The translations under genes and the position numbers were made by a program. Positions 39,023 to 51,883 of a stretch of 64,000 nt of DNA are shown here, piece by piece. Numbering within the stretch: position 1 is the stretch's first letter; each line of letters opens with the position of its first letter. Source of the stretch: Vanilla planifolia (lineage: Eukaryota > Streptophyta > Magnoliopsida > Asparagales > Orchidaceae); the NCBI GenBank assembly GCA_023846275.1, contig CM043875.1, positions 6,770,626-6,834,625 on the forward strand, read 5' to 3'. The notes below the pieces were generated by a model. That model had not been told where the DNA came from. It made no database searches and saw nothing but the letters and a program-made list of their open reading frames with translations.

Positions 39023-40008
39023 CATGATGTTACACCCCATTTTTTCCTAGGCTGATTTTTGGCATACAATTTTTTTTTTTATATAGACAGCTCAGATCGT
39101 CCCATACCAACCTGAGTAGCCTACGAAAACATAGGATATAACACATCATTATACACCTACTTCCCTTAACAATGTGGATCCCATCTCCCGGGTACACCGT
39201 CAAATCAGGTTCATGACTCCTGAATTAACAGATGGACTCGCGCAATGTTACTCCTACTAGACCCAATACTCCTAACCCCTACGGGTAGGAGAACCGGTCT
39301 ATTAGAAGTCTGAACCCCCATGGTTAAGTTCCATAGTCATGTAATGACCTCACCATCAAACAAAAAGATATATAACATCCTCAGATAAAATATGACACTC
39401 CACACACCATACTCCAAGACAATAAAATAAAACAGTGAATGAAACTACATTACAAGAATAAGATTCAAGTCCAACAAGTGCAATGTTATCCAACCAGAAA
39501 CATAAGTCAGAATTTCCCTCACATATTACATGACATATGAGAATAACAATCTCATTAAATACATCCAACAGTAACAATCAACTAACCAGAATATCTCAGA
39601 CAATCACAAGTCAGATATCCTCCACAATCCTGCTGACCACGATCCTACCTAATCTGGTAGTGTCAAGTCTGTCGAGCCACTAAAAATATATAATACAGGA
39701 ATGAGCTACGCCCAGTAGGAAAGACAGCTAGTAAAACTCACATGCAAGAGAAGGATAATAGCAAAAATATAGGAATACAGCATAACAATGTATGGTGGAT
39801 AGGCACTCTCAGTCCCAGACTCCGACCAACCACAGTCACCCCTAGTCACACCAGAGTAGCTCTCCTCTGGGCTTCCAGGTAGCGTGCCAGTGGGAACGCC
39901 CATCTCGAAACACGCATGGCGCCTAAGCACCCGACACCGCAGCGTCTCTCGTCAATCAATCTCCTGGAGACTATAGACAGATCCAGTCACAAAATCTCTA
40001 GCCAACGT

Positions 40009-40110
40009 GAGACACCCCTGCCACCCTAAGGCGCGCAGGCCTACACACTTGGCTAGCCACTGCGAGACACCCCTGCCACCCTCAGGCGCGCAGGCCTACA
40101 CACATGGACC
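40009..40110 (+). repeat. 55-bp tandem duplication inside the solo LTR
   Basis: GAGACACCCCTGCCACCCT followed by GGCGCGCAGGCCTACACAC occurs at 40009 and again at 40064, nearly identical. Confidence 0.9.
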
Positions 40111-40559
40111 AGGAGAGATCGACTCAGCCACCGTCCCAAAGAGTCCTCTACCAACAACTTCCATAGAAGCTCACGCCCCTAAAGTCATTGCCAATCTCTA
40201 ACTCCAAGATCCGGCAACATGTATCCAGGTACAACAAGGCGCATACCAGTCACATGTATACTGTGGAAGCTAAGTCTGAACCGCACAGTTACCTACCACA
40301 ACTACCCTAAAACATCATATAGGGTCTATAGTAGTCCGGTCCAGTATGCCAATCCATAAAATATGCCAACACTGAATAAACTGACTCAATCCATGCCGTT
40401 GCCATCAAGGCAACACAACTGTCAATTACTGACTGTTCTGGTAGCATCCATGTACCATACTTCTGTTTGACTGTTTCCAGCTGTACTGTCATCACTGATA
40501 ACATTTTTCCCCACTTCAGGAAATTTTTAAATTCCGTCATCAATTTCCGTCTTTATCCA

Positions 40560-40775
40560 TTTTTTCGAAATTCGGAATAGTTTCCGAGTTTAATTCCTCA
40601 TATATCTTATTTCCAAAATTCGAATTAATTGCCGAATTAAATATTCTGCATTTTCTTTTTCCCAAAAATTCGGGATAAATTTTCGAATTTAATTCCTCCC
40701 GTCTTTCCTCTTCCACGCCGCATTAAAATTAAATAAATCATTTCCGAAAATTCGGAATTAATTTCCGAATTATAA
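40560..40775 (+). repeat. Repeated palindromic modules inside the solo LTR
   Basis: Four diverged modules combine AATTCGGAA-type and TTCCGAATT-type words around TTAAT, spaced about 65 bases apart. The last (40749-40771) is a near-perfect palindrome. Confidence 0.7.
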
Positions 40776-41821
40776 ATCCTTCCGCTTCTCTCTCATCCGC
40801 ACCAATTTAAGTTAATAATGGTTAATTAATTAATTTACGATTAATTATTAACTAATTAACTAAATCCTAATCCATCTCCTTCCTCCGCCCGGCGCCCGCG
40901 AAACCCTAGCCGCCGCCATCGCCGACCAATACGATCCTTCCGTCGATTTCCGGCGACTGCGAACAAGGAGAACAATTTCCTAACATGCTCCTAAGCATTA
41001 ATAATTTTTTTTTTTCGGCGAAATGGGAATTTTTCTAGGAATTCCGAAATTTGCAAAAGACACAAATTAGCATTCAATTAAATCTGATTTTCATCCACAT
41101 GCTTGTTTTCATTAAGCAAAGTATTTCATGCTTTTAATTTTCTACTAAATCACTAATTTAAACTGAATTTCCTACCTCAACGACGCCGGCGACGGTGAAC
41201 TTCGTCCGCAGCTCGCCGCAGCTCCTCGCCGAACGAATCCGGTATGAATTGACTCTCCTCGTTCCCGTGAATCTCCAGGCACAAAAAGCCCCTTGCCAGG
41301 CCGCCGGAATCACGCGCCGTACGCCGGAAAAACTCTCTCTATCGGTCGGCCGAACGAATCCTAATCGTTTCGCGAGGGTTTTATATTTCTGGCCGACACG
41401 GTGAAACCCATTACGCGCCGTTGACACGCTTTCGACACGGTAAGCACCCGATCAGCCGGTTCAATCCCAACCGTCGATCACGACCGTCCGATCCGCTTAT
41501 CAGAACGCACGCGCAAACTCACTCGGCGAACCGTCTCCGCCTCCGCTGAACCGTTCCGGTCCGGTTCACGCGCGGTAAAAACCAATTTCCGGTTTAATTT
41601 AAATGGATTTTCGAATTTCTAAAAATCCAATAAATCTAATTAAACAGGGAAAATTGCTTAAAAATTACCTCGGTGCTCCGAAAAATCCCCAGAAATTTCA
41701 GAAATTCCATTAGCCTCTGATTGAGCTCCTGGCTCATCCTACTGTCGATCTGAAATCATCCAAGCCAAAAATTAATTCATTAAAGATTAACATAAAACTT
41801 TTTACTGGGTATAACACATGA

Positions 41822-44616
41822 AGAAAATGCTAAATTAGTGGTTGGAGAGAAAACCAAATTATCTACATCACAATATTATGTAATTTGAATAATTTGGAAA
41901 AGCCCTATGGCTATTAAACATGTTAAGATCCTCAGAATCATGTCTTGAGGCAAGTGATCAATGTAGTTCTTTTATGGCAATATCTTAGGTTAAGATTTGG
42001 TTCAACTTGGTAGGCTGAGAAACCCTTATCGATATTACAGTTTACTTATGCATATTGTTTTGTTATACTTTACTTAAACTAGTTAGTTATACTTTCATGT
42101 TACTGTTGCTTGTTTTTATAGCATGACTTGATAATTCCATATTAAGCTTCTTGGCTCACTTCTTTCATTACATATAGATCCTTGGAGTTAAGAGCTTGTA
42201 TTGGGAGTCAAAGTTAGGGTGATAGAGTGGATACATCTTAACAGCGTATATGTTTTGACGTTTCATTTCATGATGACTTAGTTGTAGTATTCATGTTTTC
42301 TATATAGTAATGATATTTGTATTTGTTGAATTTGTGGTTGTATTAGATAGTTATTATGCTCAGTTGATGGTTACATGCATGTTTTTTATTTTGCTTTTAT
42401 ATAGCATATAATGACTTATAAATTTTATATGGATCATAATCATATTTTGGCACAATAATTATGCATGGATTTCATTATAATGTATTGGCAGGTTTGCAAA
42501 CTGGTAATGTACACATGTTAGTATATGTTAATATGTTACTCTATTGGGCAAATGATTTCTAAATTAGCTAGGTTACAAGTTGGTAAAGAAATAGAGTTCA
42601 TTTAAGATAACACCTCATAAATATGATGATCAGATTGGGAGATTGTGATGCTCAATTTGAATATCGGGCATGATGAATAGAAGTGGCTACTTAATTATAT
42701 TGACTGATGTGTGAGTTTTGTTGCACCTACGATTTTGTAAAAAGGAAAACAATTTGCAAAAAGGCCGGGTGTGATAATATATAATATTTTGTTGTAGTAA
42801 AAATCCTCAAAAATAGGTTTCCTCCATCACATGACCAGGACTTTGCTCACTTGGCAAAGAATAAATATCTTCTTGAAAGCCCTGATTCGTTTATATAAAT
42901 ATTTTTAGCTGAATGTGTGATAAGTTGGAGGGTGATGTGTGGCTGAGATTTGCAGGAGAATCCTATATATACTAGTTAATTGGCTTTGAATAGTGGATAT
43001 TTTCTATTTCAGAATGTTCTCTACCTGCTCCTTTTGCATTTACATCTGCTAAGCTTCCTCCTTAAATCTGTTGCCATTCTTCTATTGTGCTTCTTTGTCT
43101 GTGCTGTTCAATGGAGGTTAATGGCTAGTGTTATTAAAACAAGGCTTTAACAGTTGTTGAGTAAATCATGACTTGTACTTGAAAAGAGTTCATGATGATA
43201 CAATATTGGAGAAAACTTAGAACAGATATCTATAGTTAATCACATGAAAGAGATATAACATCACACTTGCCTTTAAGGAAAACCATGATGGGTGCAGAGA
43301 AGACGACGGCAAAGGTTAAGAATGGATCTAAAGAGTTGCTTGCTTTTAATCTTGTTTTGTGACTCGCTTCTTTACAAGAACTAGGGACCAATTTGCTTGC
43401 TTCTCAGCTTGTCTCATGACATCTCCTTCTTGCCATTGATTATAATTTGGTTTTGTTCTTACGGATTTAACGAACATCTTTTGTGTTGAGTTCTTCGAAT
43501 GAAAACAAATCGTCCACCAGAAAATGATCGCATGATTGCCGAAATAGTAGTAAATCAAGCCTTATGTAGTTTCAACTAAAACGCATTCAATTTGTTCTTT
43601 CAGGCATCATCTTATGTTCATGCCCTCTAGTCTTTTTTATCCTATTTCTTTTCAATTTTTCAAATTTTGTTTAAAAAATTTCTAGTTTTTAAACTCCAAT
43701 TTTAACATATATTAGTCATGAAAATCATATTTCTATTTATATAAATTTTTTTTCCAAATCTTTGTTTGCAAAACATTTGTTTTGAATAATTCTTCTTTAA
43801 ATCTCCTTTCAAAACTCACAAACTAGTTATGAAATAAAACTTTAGAATAGTCAAGATCCATTTTCATTGTATTTTATCTACTTTATATTATACTCTACTT
43901 ATTAAATTTCAAATTCTATTCCAAAACAATTACAGAGAAAGATGATTCATTTTAAATCAAATTATGAACTAGTTAAGATGTTCTTCATTTCCTATCTATT
44001 TTAACTTTGTTTTGTTTTCTTCTACACTATTTTGTTCTCATGCAGATTGATGTCATTTGTATGTTAACTCTGCATTACTGTGCAAGTCACCTGCTATTGG
44101 TTTTTTAAAACTTGAATATAAGATTCTAAATAGGAACTATAATCCATTTGTGAATAAATCCATTAGAAGTTACAACCATGCCCAAGCCTAATACTAAAAT
44201 TGTTACTATTTCTTTAAATTCAGAAGTATTTAATTGAAATCATTTACTCAAATATGACATTTTATTTCCTGTTTTTCTGAAAGATATAAAAAATGATAGC
44301 ATAATATTGAAACAATCAAGATAACACATTGAAAGACATGAAAGACATGCGAGATAAAAATTTCTTAAAACAATTAAAAAAGTTTTACCTCGAACAGCAA
44401 ATGAAAAAAAAATGGTAAACCATCTTTAAACCCTAAAAGAATCACTAAATTTTGTGCTAAAACCACTTTTCAGTAATTAGTCATTAGCATTCCCATATCA
44501 GTGCATCACTAAATTACAACTTAGATCAAAGTTTCAGCTCTACGGCATTAAACTTCATCAACTAGTGTAGTGTCAGTTGTTTTCCTTTCCTGAGTGAGGG
44601 TTTTGGAGGTAACACT
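41822..44616. other. Intergenic DNA downstream of the F-box gene
   Basis: No gene recognised. GGGTGTGATA near 42768 resembles the end of a gypsy LTR, and 42100-42500 resembles decayed LTR sequence. The last few hundred bases before 44617 should include the F-box 3' UTR. A minus-strand frame at 43346-43558 begins at a TTG codon and has no domain. Confidence 0.4.
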
Positions 44617-47600
44617 TCAGCCTCGTGAAGCCCTTAAAAACTTCCCTCCTTTCTTCCCAATTCCTGTTCCTTCAAGGTTCATATGCAGAACATATTTGGA
44701 ATCAGGCCGCCACTTGAACTCCTTGAGGGTAGAGAACAAGCTTGCCAGGGCAGGACTAATGGCATCATCTCTTATCCCATTGCAGGAGATAACTACTAAG
44801 CTTTGCAGCTCATTCAAAGCCAAAATCACTGATTCCAATCCCTCTGTTGTTATCTTTGAGCATCCCTCAAGTGACAGAAGCTTCACTCTCCTGCAGAAGC
44901 ATTGACAAAATAACACGGTTATAAATTGTACATCAAGGGACAAAACTGTGCATGATTCAAGATGATTGCAGTGTGGCAAACAAAACAGAAGTTCAGCACT
45001 GTGTTTGATCTTTGAACCATATATGCGCATTCATTTCTAGTGATTTCTTAAGAGGATTTTTCATTTTCCACCAAGGTCACATGCAAACATTACAACTATA
45101 CAATGGTCCACAAAGAAGTTTCCAAGGCAGTTAGGTCGCATCTACCACAATGAAACAGTAGCCAAATAGAGATCAACACCGTTATACATGGTAAAAGGTA
45201 TTAGGTAGCGTCCAACATAAAAAATTTAAATGTTTACATAAATTCAAACTCGTTACCAGAAACTGCAAGCATAACCTAACAAGTCAAATGGAGATTGATG
45301 CCATTTTCCAAATGCTGAAGAGCATGTAATGAAAGGAAAACATTACAACCATGGATAGGTTTTTTAAATTTCAGGGTCCATAGTCAGTACAATGCAAGCA
45401 AAACCCTATTGGTTCACCCCTCCAAATTGAACCAAAAACAGCACAAACTCCGTGGTCCATAGATGTTGACAGTAGAAGCCCGCAAGAAAAACAATTATTC
45501 CAGACAGGATAGCAAGAAGAAAGCATGTGCTATGGTGTGATAATCTGTGAGTTTAAAGACTATAACCAAAACATTTGAAGACTCGACAACAAGCATTATT
45601 AATTTTCAAGGTTATAACATGTAACTAGCGCAGCCAATTTGTTAAGGGCTTTTACGGCCCCATTAGCTCTTATCTCAATTGGATAAATTTGCCCAATTTC
45701 AAGGAATAATCAAACACGTTAAAAAGATAAAAAGTACAACAACTGCACAAAATCTAATGAAAAACAACCTCTCCAAACTTGCAGCAAACACATACCATCA
45801 TTTTTACCAAAAAAGGACTAAAGTTTTCTCAGTTCAGAAAACAATATCATGGGCAAAAAAGATGCTTTCTTCCAGGAATAATTTAACAGTTTACAGTGAT
45901 TCCAAATGCATCTACACAGGTAAGCATACCCACTGAATTAAGAGTTCATCAACTCATAAAAAGATTCCAAGTTTCTAGCCTTTCCCTTAGTTGACGCATC
46001 TTATTGCACTATAATTGTGCTGGTCGACCAGTTCATGGTCAGATCAAAATCATACGAGATACTCACTTATTTAAAAGAAATATTCAATCAAATTAAGTAC
46101 AATTAATCTATTGTTATCTTCCAAATGATGCCACTTTAAGAAGTTTCATGATTGAACATCAGGGCATTAATGTTTCAAGAAACAAGTGAATCATTGTGCT
46201 GCATGCTACCCAAAATTTAGAAAAATCATAACAAGTAGGCTTTTTTGGAGAGATGAAGCATAAAGTCCCTCCAATATTTCAGTATATTCATTGGGTATGT
46301 TAGGTTCTTAAAATTGAATCAGCAAATGAGCAAAATGATTTATCAGTATGTAATACTAGTAACTGAGGTGGTCATTCAATCAAGGGCTTGAAAATATAAA
46401 TTAGAATCAAACAGTTAGCATGATGTAAAAAAATAGATTGACTATGAGATTTGGATCCCATGTTTTTATTATAGTTTCAATTAGACTTATGTTCTACTAT
46501 CTAGTATCAAAGTAGCATGGCTTTGCTTGGAAGCTAGCGAGAGACCATAAATTCCTTAGATGAAGATTCCCAAAAGCTAAAATTGAGATTTTAGATTTCC
46601 ATTTTTAATTACTGGCACATTTTCTAAGCAAGTTAGGGGTCGGCTTTACAAACCCCTGCTGTCCATTATAGCTATAAATTGCCAGAGACATTTTTTACAT
46701 AGTTCAAAGTCAAATTTCCTTTTGTTTTACACCATTTCATCAAATTCCTGTCACATTAGTTTTATCCACCCAACTAAACGGTGCCTTATATTCCCTCATT
46801 TTGTAGGGACTATGCTGTCTAACACTTCTTAAATGCCTTAACTGTAAGCATTTTGCATACAATTATTTCCAAGATTACAATTCACATGCTCATTTTGCCA
46901 CTATCAGCAGGGTTGCCATCTAGTGTTGTTCATAAAAGTTTAATGGACGAAAATTTTGAATGTTTAACCAAGCTGTGATGCAGATTGTTAGTTCAAATGA
47001 ATTAGAATCCTACTCCACCATGATATGCAATGCAGTGTGACATTGCTCCATGCAAGAGATCATCCTCTACAAAAGATGAAAGTAAAGACTGTTAACTGAT
47101 ACCTGCAGATGATTGAAATGCCAAACATATCATCGTCCAGGCCCCAACATTGTTGAAAGCCAATCTCTTTCACAGTCTCGCACACCATAAACAATGCTTT
47201 TAAGCTTGTCTTATCTCTAAGCTGGCATCGCTCCAGAAGCAGCCGCTCAATGGCCGGGCAAGTTCCAAGATGCTCTAAAGGTACTGGCAAGCAATCAATC
47301 TTTCTACAACTCTGTAGGCGCAGAGTCTTCAGATTTCCACAATATGAGAGAGCTGCAAGCCACCCACCCTCCATCCTCCTGTCGTCGCATATGGTGAGTT
47401 CTTCCAGCATCGCGCAGCAGCGGCCAATGGCACTAATTCCATCAAAGCTAGCCTCACATCCTCCCAAATCCAACTTTACAAGCCTCCTGCATCCATGGGC
47501 GAGTATTGTGAGGCCAACATCGCTGACCCCCGGCCCAGTATAAAGCCCATCCATAGACGCCACAAGTCGCACGATCTGGAGATTCTTGAAGGCAGAGAGG

Positions 47601-48325
47601 GGGCGCAGGGCGGCATCAGAGCAACGGTGTAGCACAAGTTCTTGGAGAGTGGCACACTCGATTGCAACGGTGGATAGCCCGGCTCCATTGTCAAGGGGGG
47701 CAAAGCTACAGAGCCTCTGGAGGGCAGGGCATGCACGAGAGAGCACGTCCAGGCCGTGGTCTATGGCTTCGGAATCAATGACTGGGAGCTCAGCGGCATA
47801 AGGAACAGAATGGGGGTCCATTTGAAGGGAGTAGGGACCACGGGTGAAAACTAATGGGGAAGGAGAAGGCGGCCGTCGGAAGATGGCAGGGACGAGATCG
47901 ACTTCGGTAAGGTCATGGAACCGTGAAGTTAGTCGATGAGAGGGTCCAGCGAGGAAGGACCAGTCGAGAAGGGTGAGGGAGCGTCGCAGGCGGTCAACAA
48001 GACGGAGCCACCGCTTGGAAACGAGACCGACAGAATCAAAATGTCGGTCAGGAACCGCGGCAAGGATGCGGAGGAGGAGCTCGTCGGAGAGAAGAATGGT
48101 GAAGTCGGAACCGAATTCGGTGGTAGCAGAGGAAGAAGAGCGGGCTGGAGAGCGAGAAGGGGAACGGGAGCCGGGCCGCGAACAGGAGCGGGTTGTTCTG
48201 TGATGTAGGGTTACGTTTGTGTCGGCGAGCTGCATCTTGAGGAGAACATTCTTGAAGGACGAGGGCTTATTGATAAAGAAGTCGTCTGGACAGCTCTTAA
48301 GGCGCTGGTGTTGGCTTTTCTGCAT
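44617..48325 (-). CDS. F-box/leucine-rich-repeat protein, two exons
   Basis: Predicted 498-residue F-box protein, expected to act as the substrate-recognition subunit of an SCF E3 ubiquitin ligase. Exon 1 is 48325-47103 and exon 2 is 44890-44617. The intron 47102-44891 starts GTATCAG and ends TTCTGCAG, and the frame runs across it (residue 407 Cys, then Arg-Arg-Val-Lys). Residues 43-66 are Ser/Arg-rich and probably disordered. The F-box lies at about 76-120 (LLSDELLLRILAAVPDRHF, then SKRWLRLVDRLRR). Residues 190-490 carry leucine-rich repeats of the cysteine-containing type, such as LVKLDLGGC, LEELTICDD, LKTLRLQSC and, in exon 2, VKLLSLEGCSKIT. Length and architecture fit the plant group that includes Arabidopsis At5g07670, At5g51370 and At5g51380; that assignment is from memory of the family. 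An in-frame Met at residue 31 is an alternative start. Exon 1 is strikingly GC-rich against its surroundings. The substrate is unknown. Confidence 0.93.
44891..47102 (-). other. 2.2-kb intron of the F-box gene
   Basis: The intron is AT-rich with canonical GT and AG ends and a pyrimidine-containing acceptor context. I see no coherent coding segment or obvious transposon inside it. Short open frames on either strand are low in coding character. Confidence 0.85.
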
Positions 48326-48347
48326 CTAGAGTTACGAAGAGTAGATC

Positions 48348-48635
48348 TTATGGTAAACTTCGCGGAGCAGAAGAGCTTCGCGCTGCATGGCCTCTGCGCC
48401 GCCCTTGCTTACCACCGTCACATTTCGCTCTTCTTCCACTTTCGTCTTTCTCCGATTTCAAAATTTGGGGGATGAAGGAAGGAATCGGATTAAAAAATTG
48501 ATGTTTTGAGGGGGAGAACAATACTGGATTGACAAAATTGTGGAGCACAAAACAATTATGAAGGAAAACGCTATCCGGCGTTTCTTTCGTTTTTGTTAGC
48601 GTCCAAGCGAACACGAGGCTTGCATTCTTTTCCAT
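48348..48635 (-). other. 95-codon upstream open frame before the F-box gene
   Basis: This ATG-initiated frame starts at 48635 and ends with a stop 22 bases before the F-box start codon at 48325. Its product starts MEKNASLVFAWTLTK and has a basic, Arg/Gly/Ser-rich tail. I recognise no domain. If transcription starts upstream of 48635, this would be an unusually long upstream ORF that could limit translation of the F-box protein. If transcription starts further in, it is only chance coding potential in a promoter/leader. The transcript start cannot be fixed from sequence alone. Confidence 0.35.
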
Positions 48636-48639
48636 ATTT

Positions 48640-51600
48640 CTCCTTTTGTTTCTTTCTCGTCTGTCACTCTCATCTCTCCTTGGATTTTATTTCTGCAACT
48701 TAAACTTTTGATTTGATTTTGATTTTTGTTGTACTTGACAATCTGTTAAATTAATTTTGTTTTAGACTAAGTTGCACATTTATTTATTTAATATAAAAGC
48801 ATTACCATGCTTTTAGAATTTATCTAACACTTTATTTTCAGGCATTTTTTTTGTAGTATTTGTAAGTTCAAAAATTAAATGAAGATGTCGTTTTACATTG
48901 TCTTGATTGTGATAATGTATTTCTCATTTTTAGATAAATGATACATGATATAACGAGATTGGTTTCTCCAATTAAGATTTTTTCTATTTAATGAGATATT
49001 TTTAGTTACTTTTTAGGTTTTTTAGTAATATTTATAATTGTTTTTGATTAATCTTCTCATATTATTTCTAGACCAATCCATCAAGTATTTATAATATATT
49101 TAAAGGATTTTGATAATTAATTAGTTAGTTAAATTAGTTGTAATATGTCAAAATGTGCTTTATACATCTCTTAGGTATGATGATGCTGTTTTTCTTATTT
49201 TAAATATGTGCATGTCTAACCTCATGTTGTAATTCTCAACATTTTTTATATTATAGGTTGGAATTATAATAGGATAAAGAAAAGTGACAATGAATTAACA
49301 AAACATTGAATTCAATTATTTTTCTCAAAATCAAAATTCTAACTTTTAAAAATCGTGATTACAACTCTAAGATTGTGTAATTCTATAATTTTTTAGAAAT
49401 TAAATTGTGACATTTAGGACCCTTGATCTATATCTTATTTGCAACTAAAATATGGAGTGAAGATTTAATATTTGATGATATTTATTATCTTTAATGTTAT
49501 TTTTTTAATAAATGAATATTTCTTGCACATATGATTAAATAAGTAATAAAGTTATAAACTAAAACATTAGACATAACATTAATGTCTACACTTACTCGTA
49601 TACAATTGTTCATAGTATATTATAAATAAAAGTACAATAAATACTCAAAATACTAGCATATTATAGTGGCATATAACAACATATAATTCTCTTTGCACCC
49701 CATTAGTGTTGCTTTGGCAACCATGCAAAAATTGAACAATAAGTAAACAAATAAATATGAGCCAACTATAGTCTCAATAAAAAAATTGTAATAATTAAGT
49801 CTTAAATATGAAACCTAGATAAATAAGTTAAACAAAATATGTATTATAAGTAAAAAAGCTTAATAATGTAAATGAACCATTCATGATTCTTTTATTTTCT
49901 TCAAGGCTAGTTTTTTTTTACCAAACTATCCACTACTTACCTTAGAATTATTAGTCTAATAAGTATCCTTAAGTGAATACTAGCGCATGATGTACCAATA
50001 AAAATAAGTGTCTTTAGTGCTAAGGAATGTATGTTTTAAAAAAAGAGAATTATGTTAGCATGTGTGTATCTTAGGGGTGAAGTGAGTGAAGTGAACATAG
50101 AGTAATGCATGAGAGAGGAATCACTAGTCAAGAAAGAACTCATAATAGGCTTATAAGTGAAGAAATATATGAATAAAGCATCCCACATTAGCTATTGAAA
50201 GCATAATTTTGATATATATATGAGACATTATGATCTTAAAATATTGAGAAATCATTTGAGGACATTCCTTTTTATGTCAAGATGGGATAACTTAATAGGA
50301 CAATACTTCGACATAACCACTCTAAGATGTTACACTTAGTATTAGAGTTAATCCTCTATTAGTCTAATGTAGGTTGAGGACAATTAAGTGAATGTTTTGA
50401 CATTATTTTTCTTTTCAACCCATTCATTCTTAAATTTGTTTAAGGAGTCACTTAAATCTTTTCTTTTACTTTTCTTTTATATTCACAATTTGAAAGTCAT
50501 GTCAAATTCTTTTAAAATAGCAAAAAATATTCCCTTTTCAACTTTTAAAAATTGATAATCAAAGTGATATAAACAATCAACATTCTTGTAATTTGTAAAA
50601 ATCAATATTTTTCATATTCCTTTTAAAACCGCATGTACATATAATTTTAATAATTTTACATATACTTTTTCTCAAATAAAAAATTTATAAGCAACACTTT
50701 TGATAGCAAATAATAATCTTTTATGATATATTGTCATAAGCTTGGTCGCGGTTTTTGCCTATAATCTCATGTGATACCTATGTTAAGTCAAAATAGGTAT
50801 GAACTAATCGATACTAGTTTAGTGGTGAAAACATGTAATATAATATAAAACATATAATTCTTTGATAACCACATATATGACCTATATCAATAAAATATAT
50901 GAAAGATGTAAAACAAATATTATATTTCTTTTTTTGGATTTATTTGAATCTAAGTTTACTTTTAAAAAATCTTATTAATTTCTTTTAACTTTTATTAATT
51001 TTTTTGTTTATACAAAATATTTTATTCAAGATTGCCAAATGACATCTTTTTGGTAATTAAAAAAAATTTTGTTGGGTAATAATTTTAATTCCAAAAAAAA
51101 TATATTATTCTGTATAACAAAAAACTTACTTTTGAATAAATGCTATTACGAGTAACAAGTTTGCTTCAAAAAAAACTATTGATTCTTCTTATAGTACATT
51201 ACTTTATTATATTATTTTCTAATTAAATTATATCAAAATTTTATTAATCATCAATTTTTCTTTTTAACACATATGACATGATGTTATTTAGTATATAATT
51301 AATAAAAATATAAGATAAAAAAGCATAAGAATATATTATTATAATAAACAATAGTAAGCATCTCTCATATAAAATTTTCACATACCAATCTAGGCATTTA
51401 ACCTAGCATTACACATTGCATTAAGTCATATATATTAGGTCAAATTTTTTCTACAAATGCATACTTTAATAGATAACAACATGTTATACATCAAGATTAA
51501 CAAATATCTCTAAATATAACATTTTCATATAATAATTTAGGTTTCAAACCTAACATTACATATTACATCAAATTAGATGCATTATGTATAAGTTTTACCT

Positions 51601-51883
51601 ATCTTTTAAATCCAAGTAGTACTTTTATTAAGCCTTAGAGCTTTACTCTAAGTTTCAGTTGTTATAGTACTTATAAGCATTTCTCATATTTTTTCTTCGC
51701 AATGTAACAAACTCTTTTCAAAATTCTTTCAACACTTAAGAGTGCTTCTTTCACTTTTTCTTACTTTAATATTATTGGCTTAAGTTAATTACATTAATTT
51801 TCTCAAAAAACTCTTCTCAAGTTTGGCCTCACTTATTTTTATACAAGAACAATGTCTCTTTTCATTTCTTATCCATTCATCTC
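48640..51883. other. AT-rich spacer between F-box gene and gypsy composite
   Basis: The left end should hold the distal promoter of the F-box gene. The remainder is AT-rich with stops in all frames and no identified motif. Confidence 0.45.

Larger units (their letters stand above)
39028..41816. mobile_element. Solo LTR, 2,789 bp, with target-site duplications
   Basis: It begins TGTTACACCC and ends GGGTATAACA, which are inverted-repeat termini matching at 9 of 10 positions and of the TG...CA LTR type. The 5 bases CATGA occur directly before (39023-39027) and directly after (41817-41821). No internal region or second LTR is present, as expected after LTR-LTR recombination. The size suits gypsy-type elements with long LTRs. 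It is much richer in G+C and CpG than its flanks. Short open frames inside it, such as 41158-41427, are not genes. Orientation is undetermined. Confidence 0.88.

Noticed and set aside
41158..41427. Overlapping open frames on both strands
   Set aside because: They lie inside the solo LTR, and the openness reflects local G+C content rather than a gene.
41450..41480. GGTTCAATCCC word resembling a tRNA T-arm
   Set aside because: No acceptor stem, D-arm or anticodon arm can be paired around it.
43346..43558. 70-codon minus-strand frame
   Set aside because: It starts at TTG, has no recognisable domain and no splice-supported extension.
47250..48208. Several plus-strand frames and one shifted minus-strand frame over the F-box exon 1
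   Set aside because: These are antisense or shifted shadows of the GC-rich F-box exon and show no domain.
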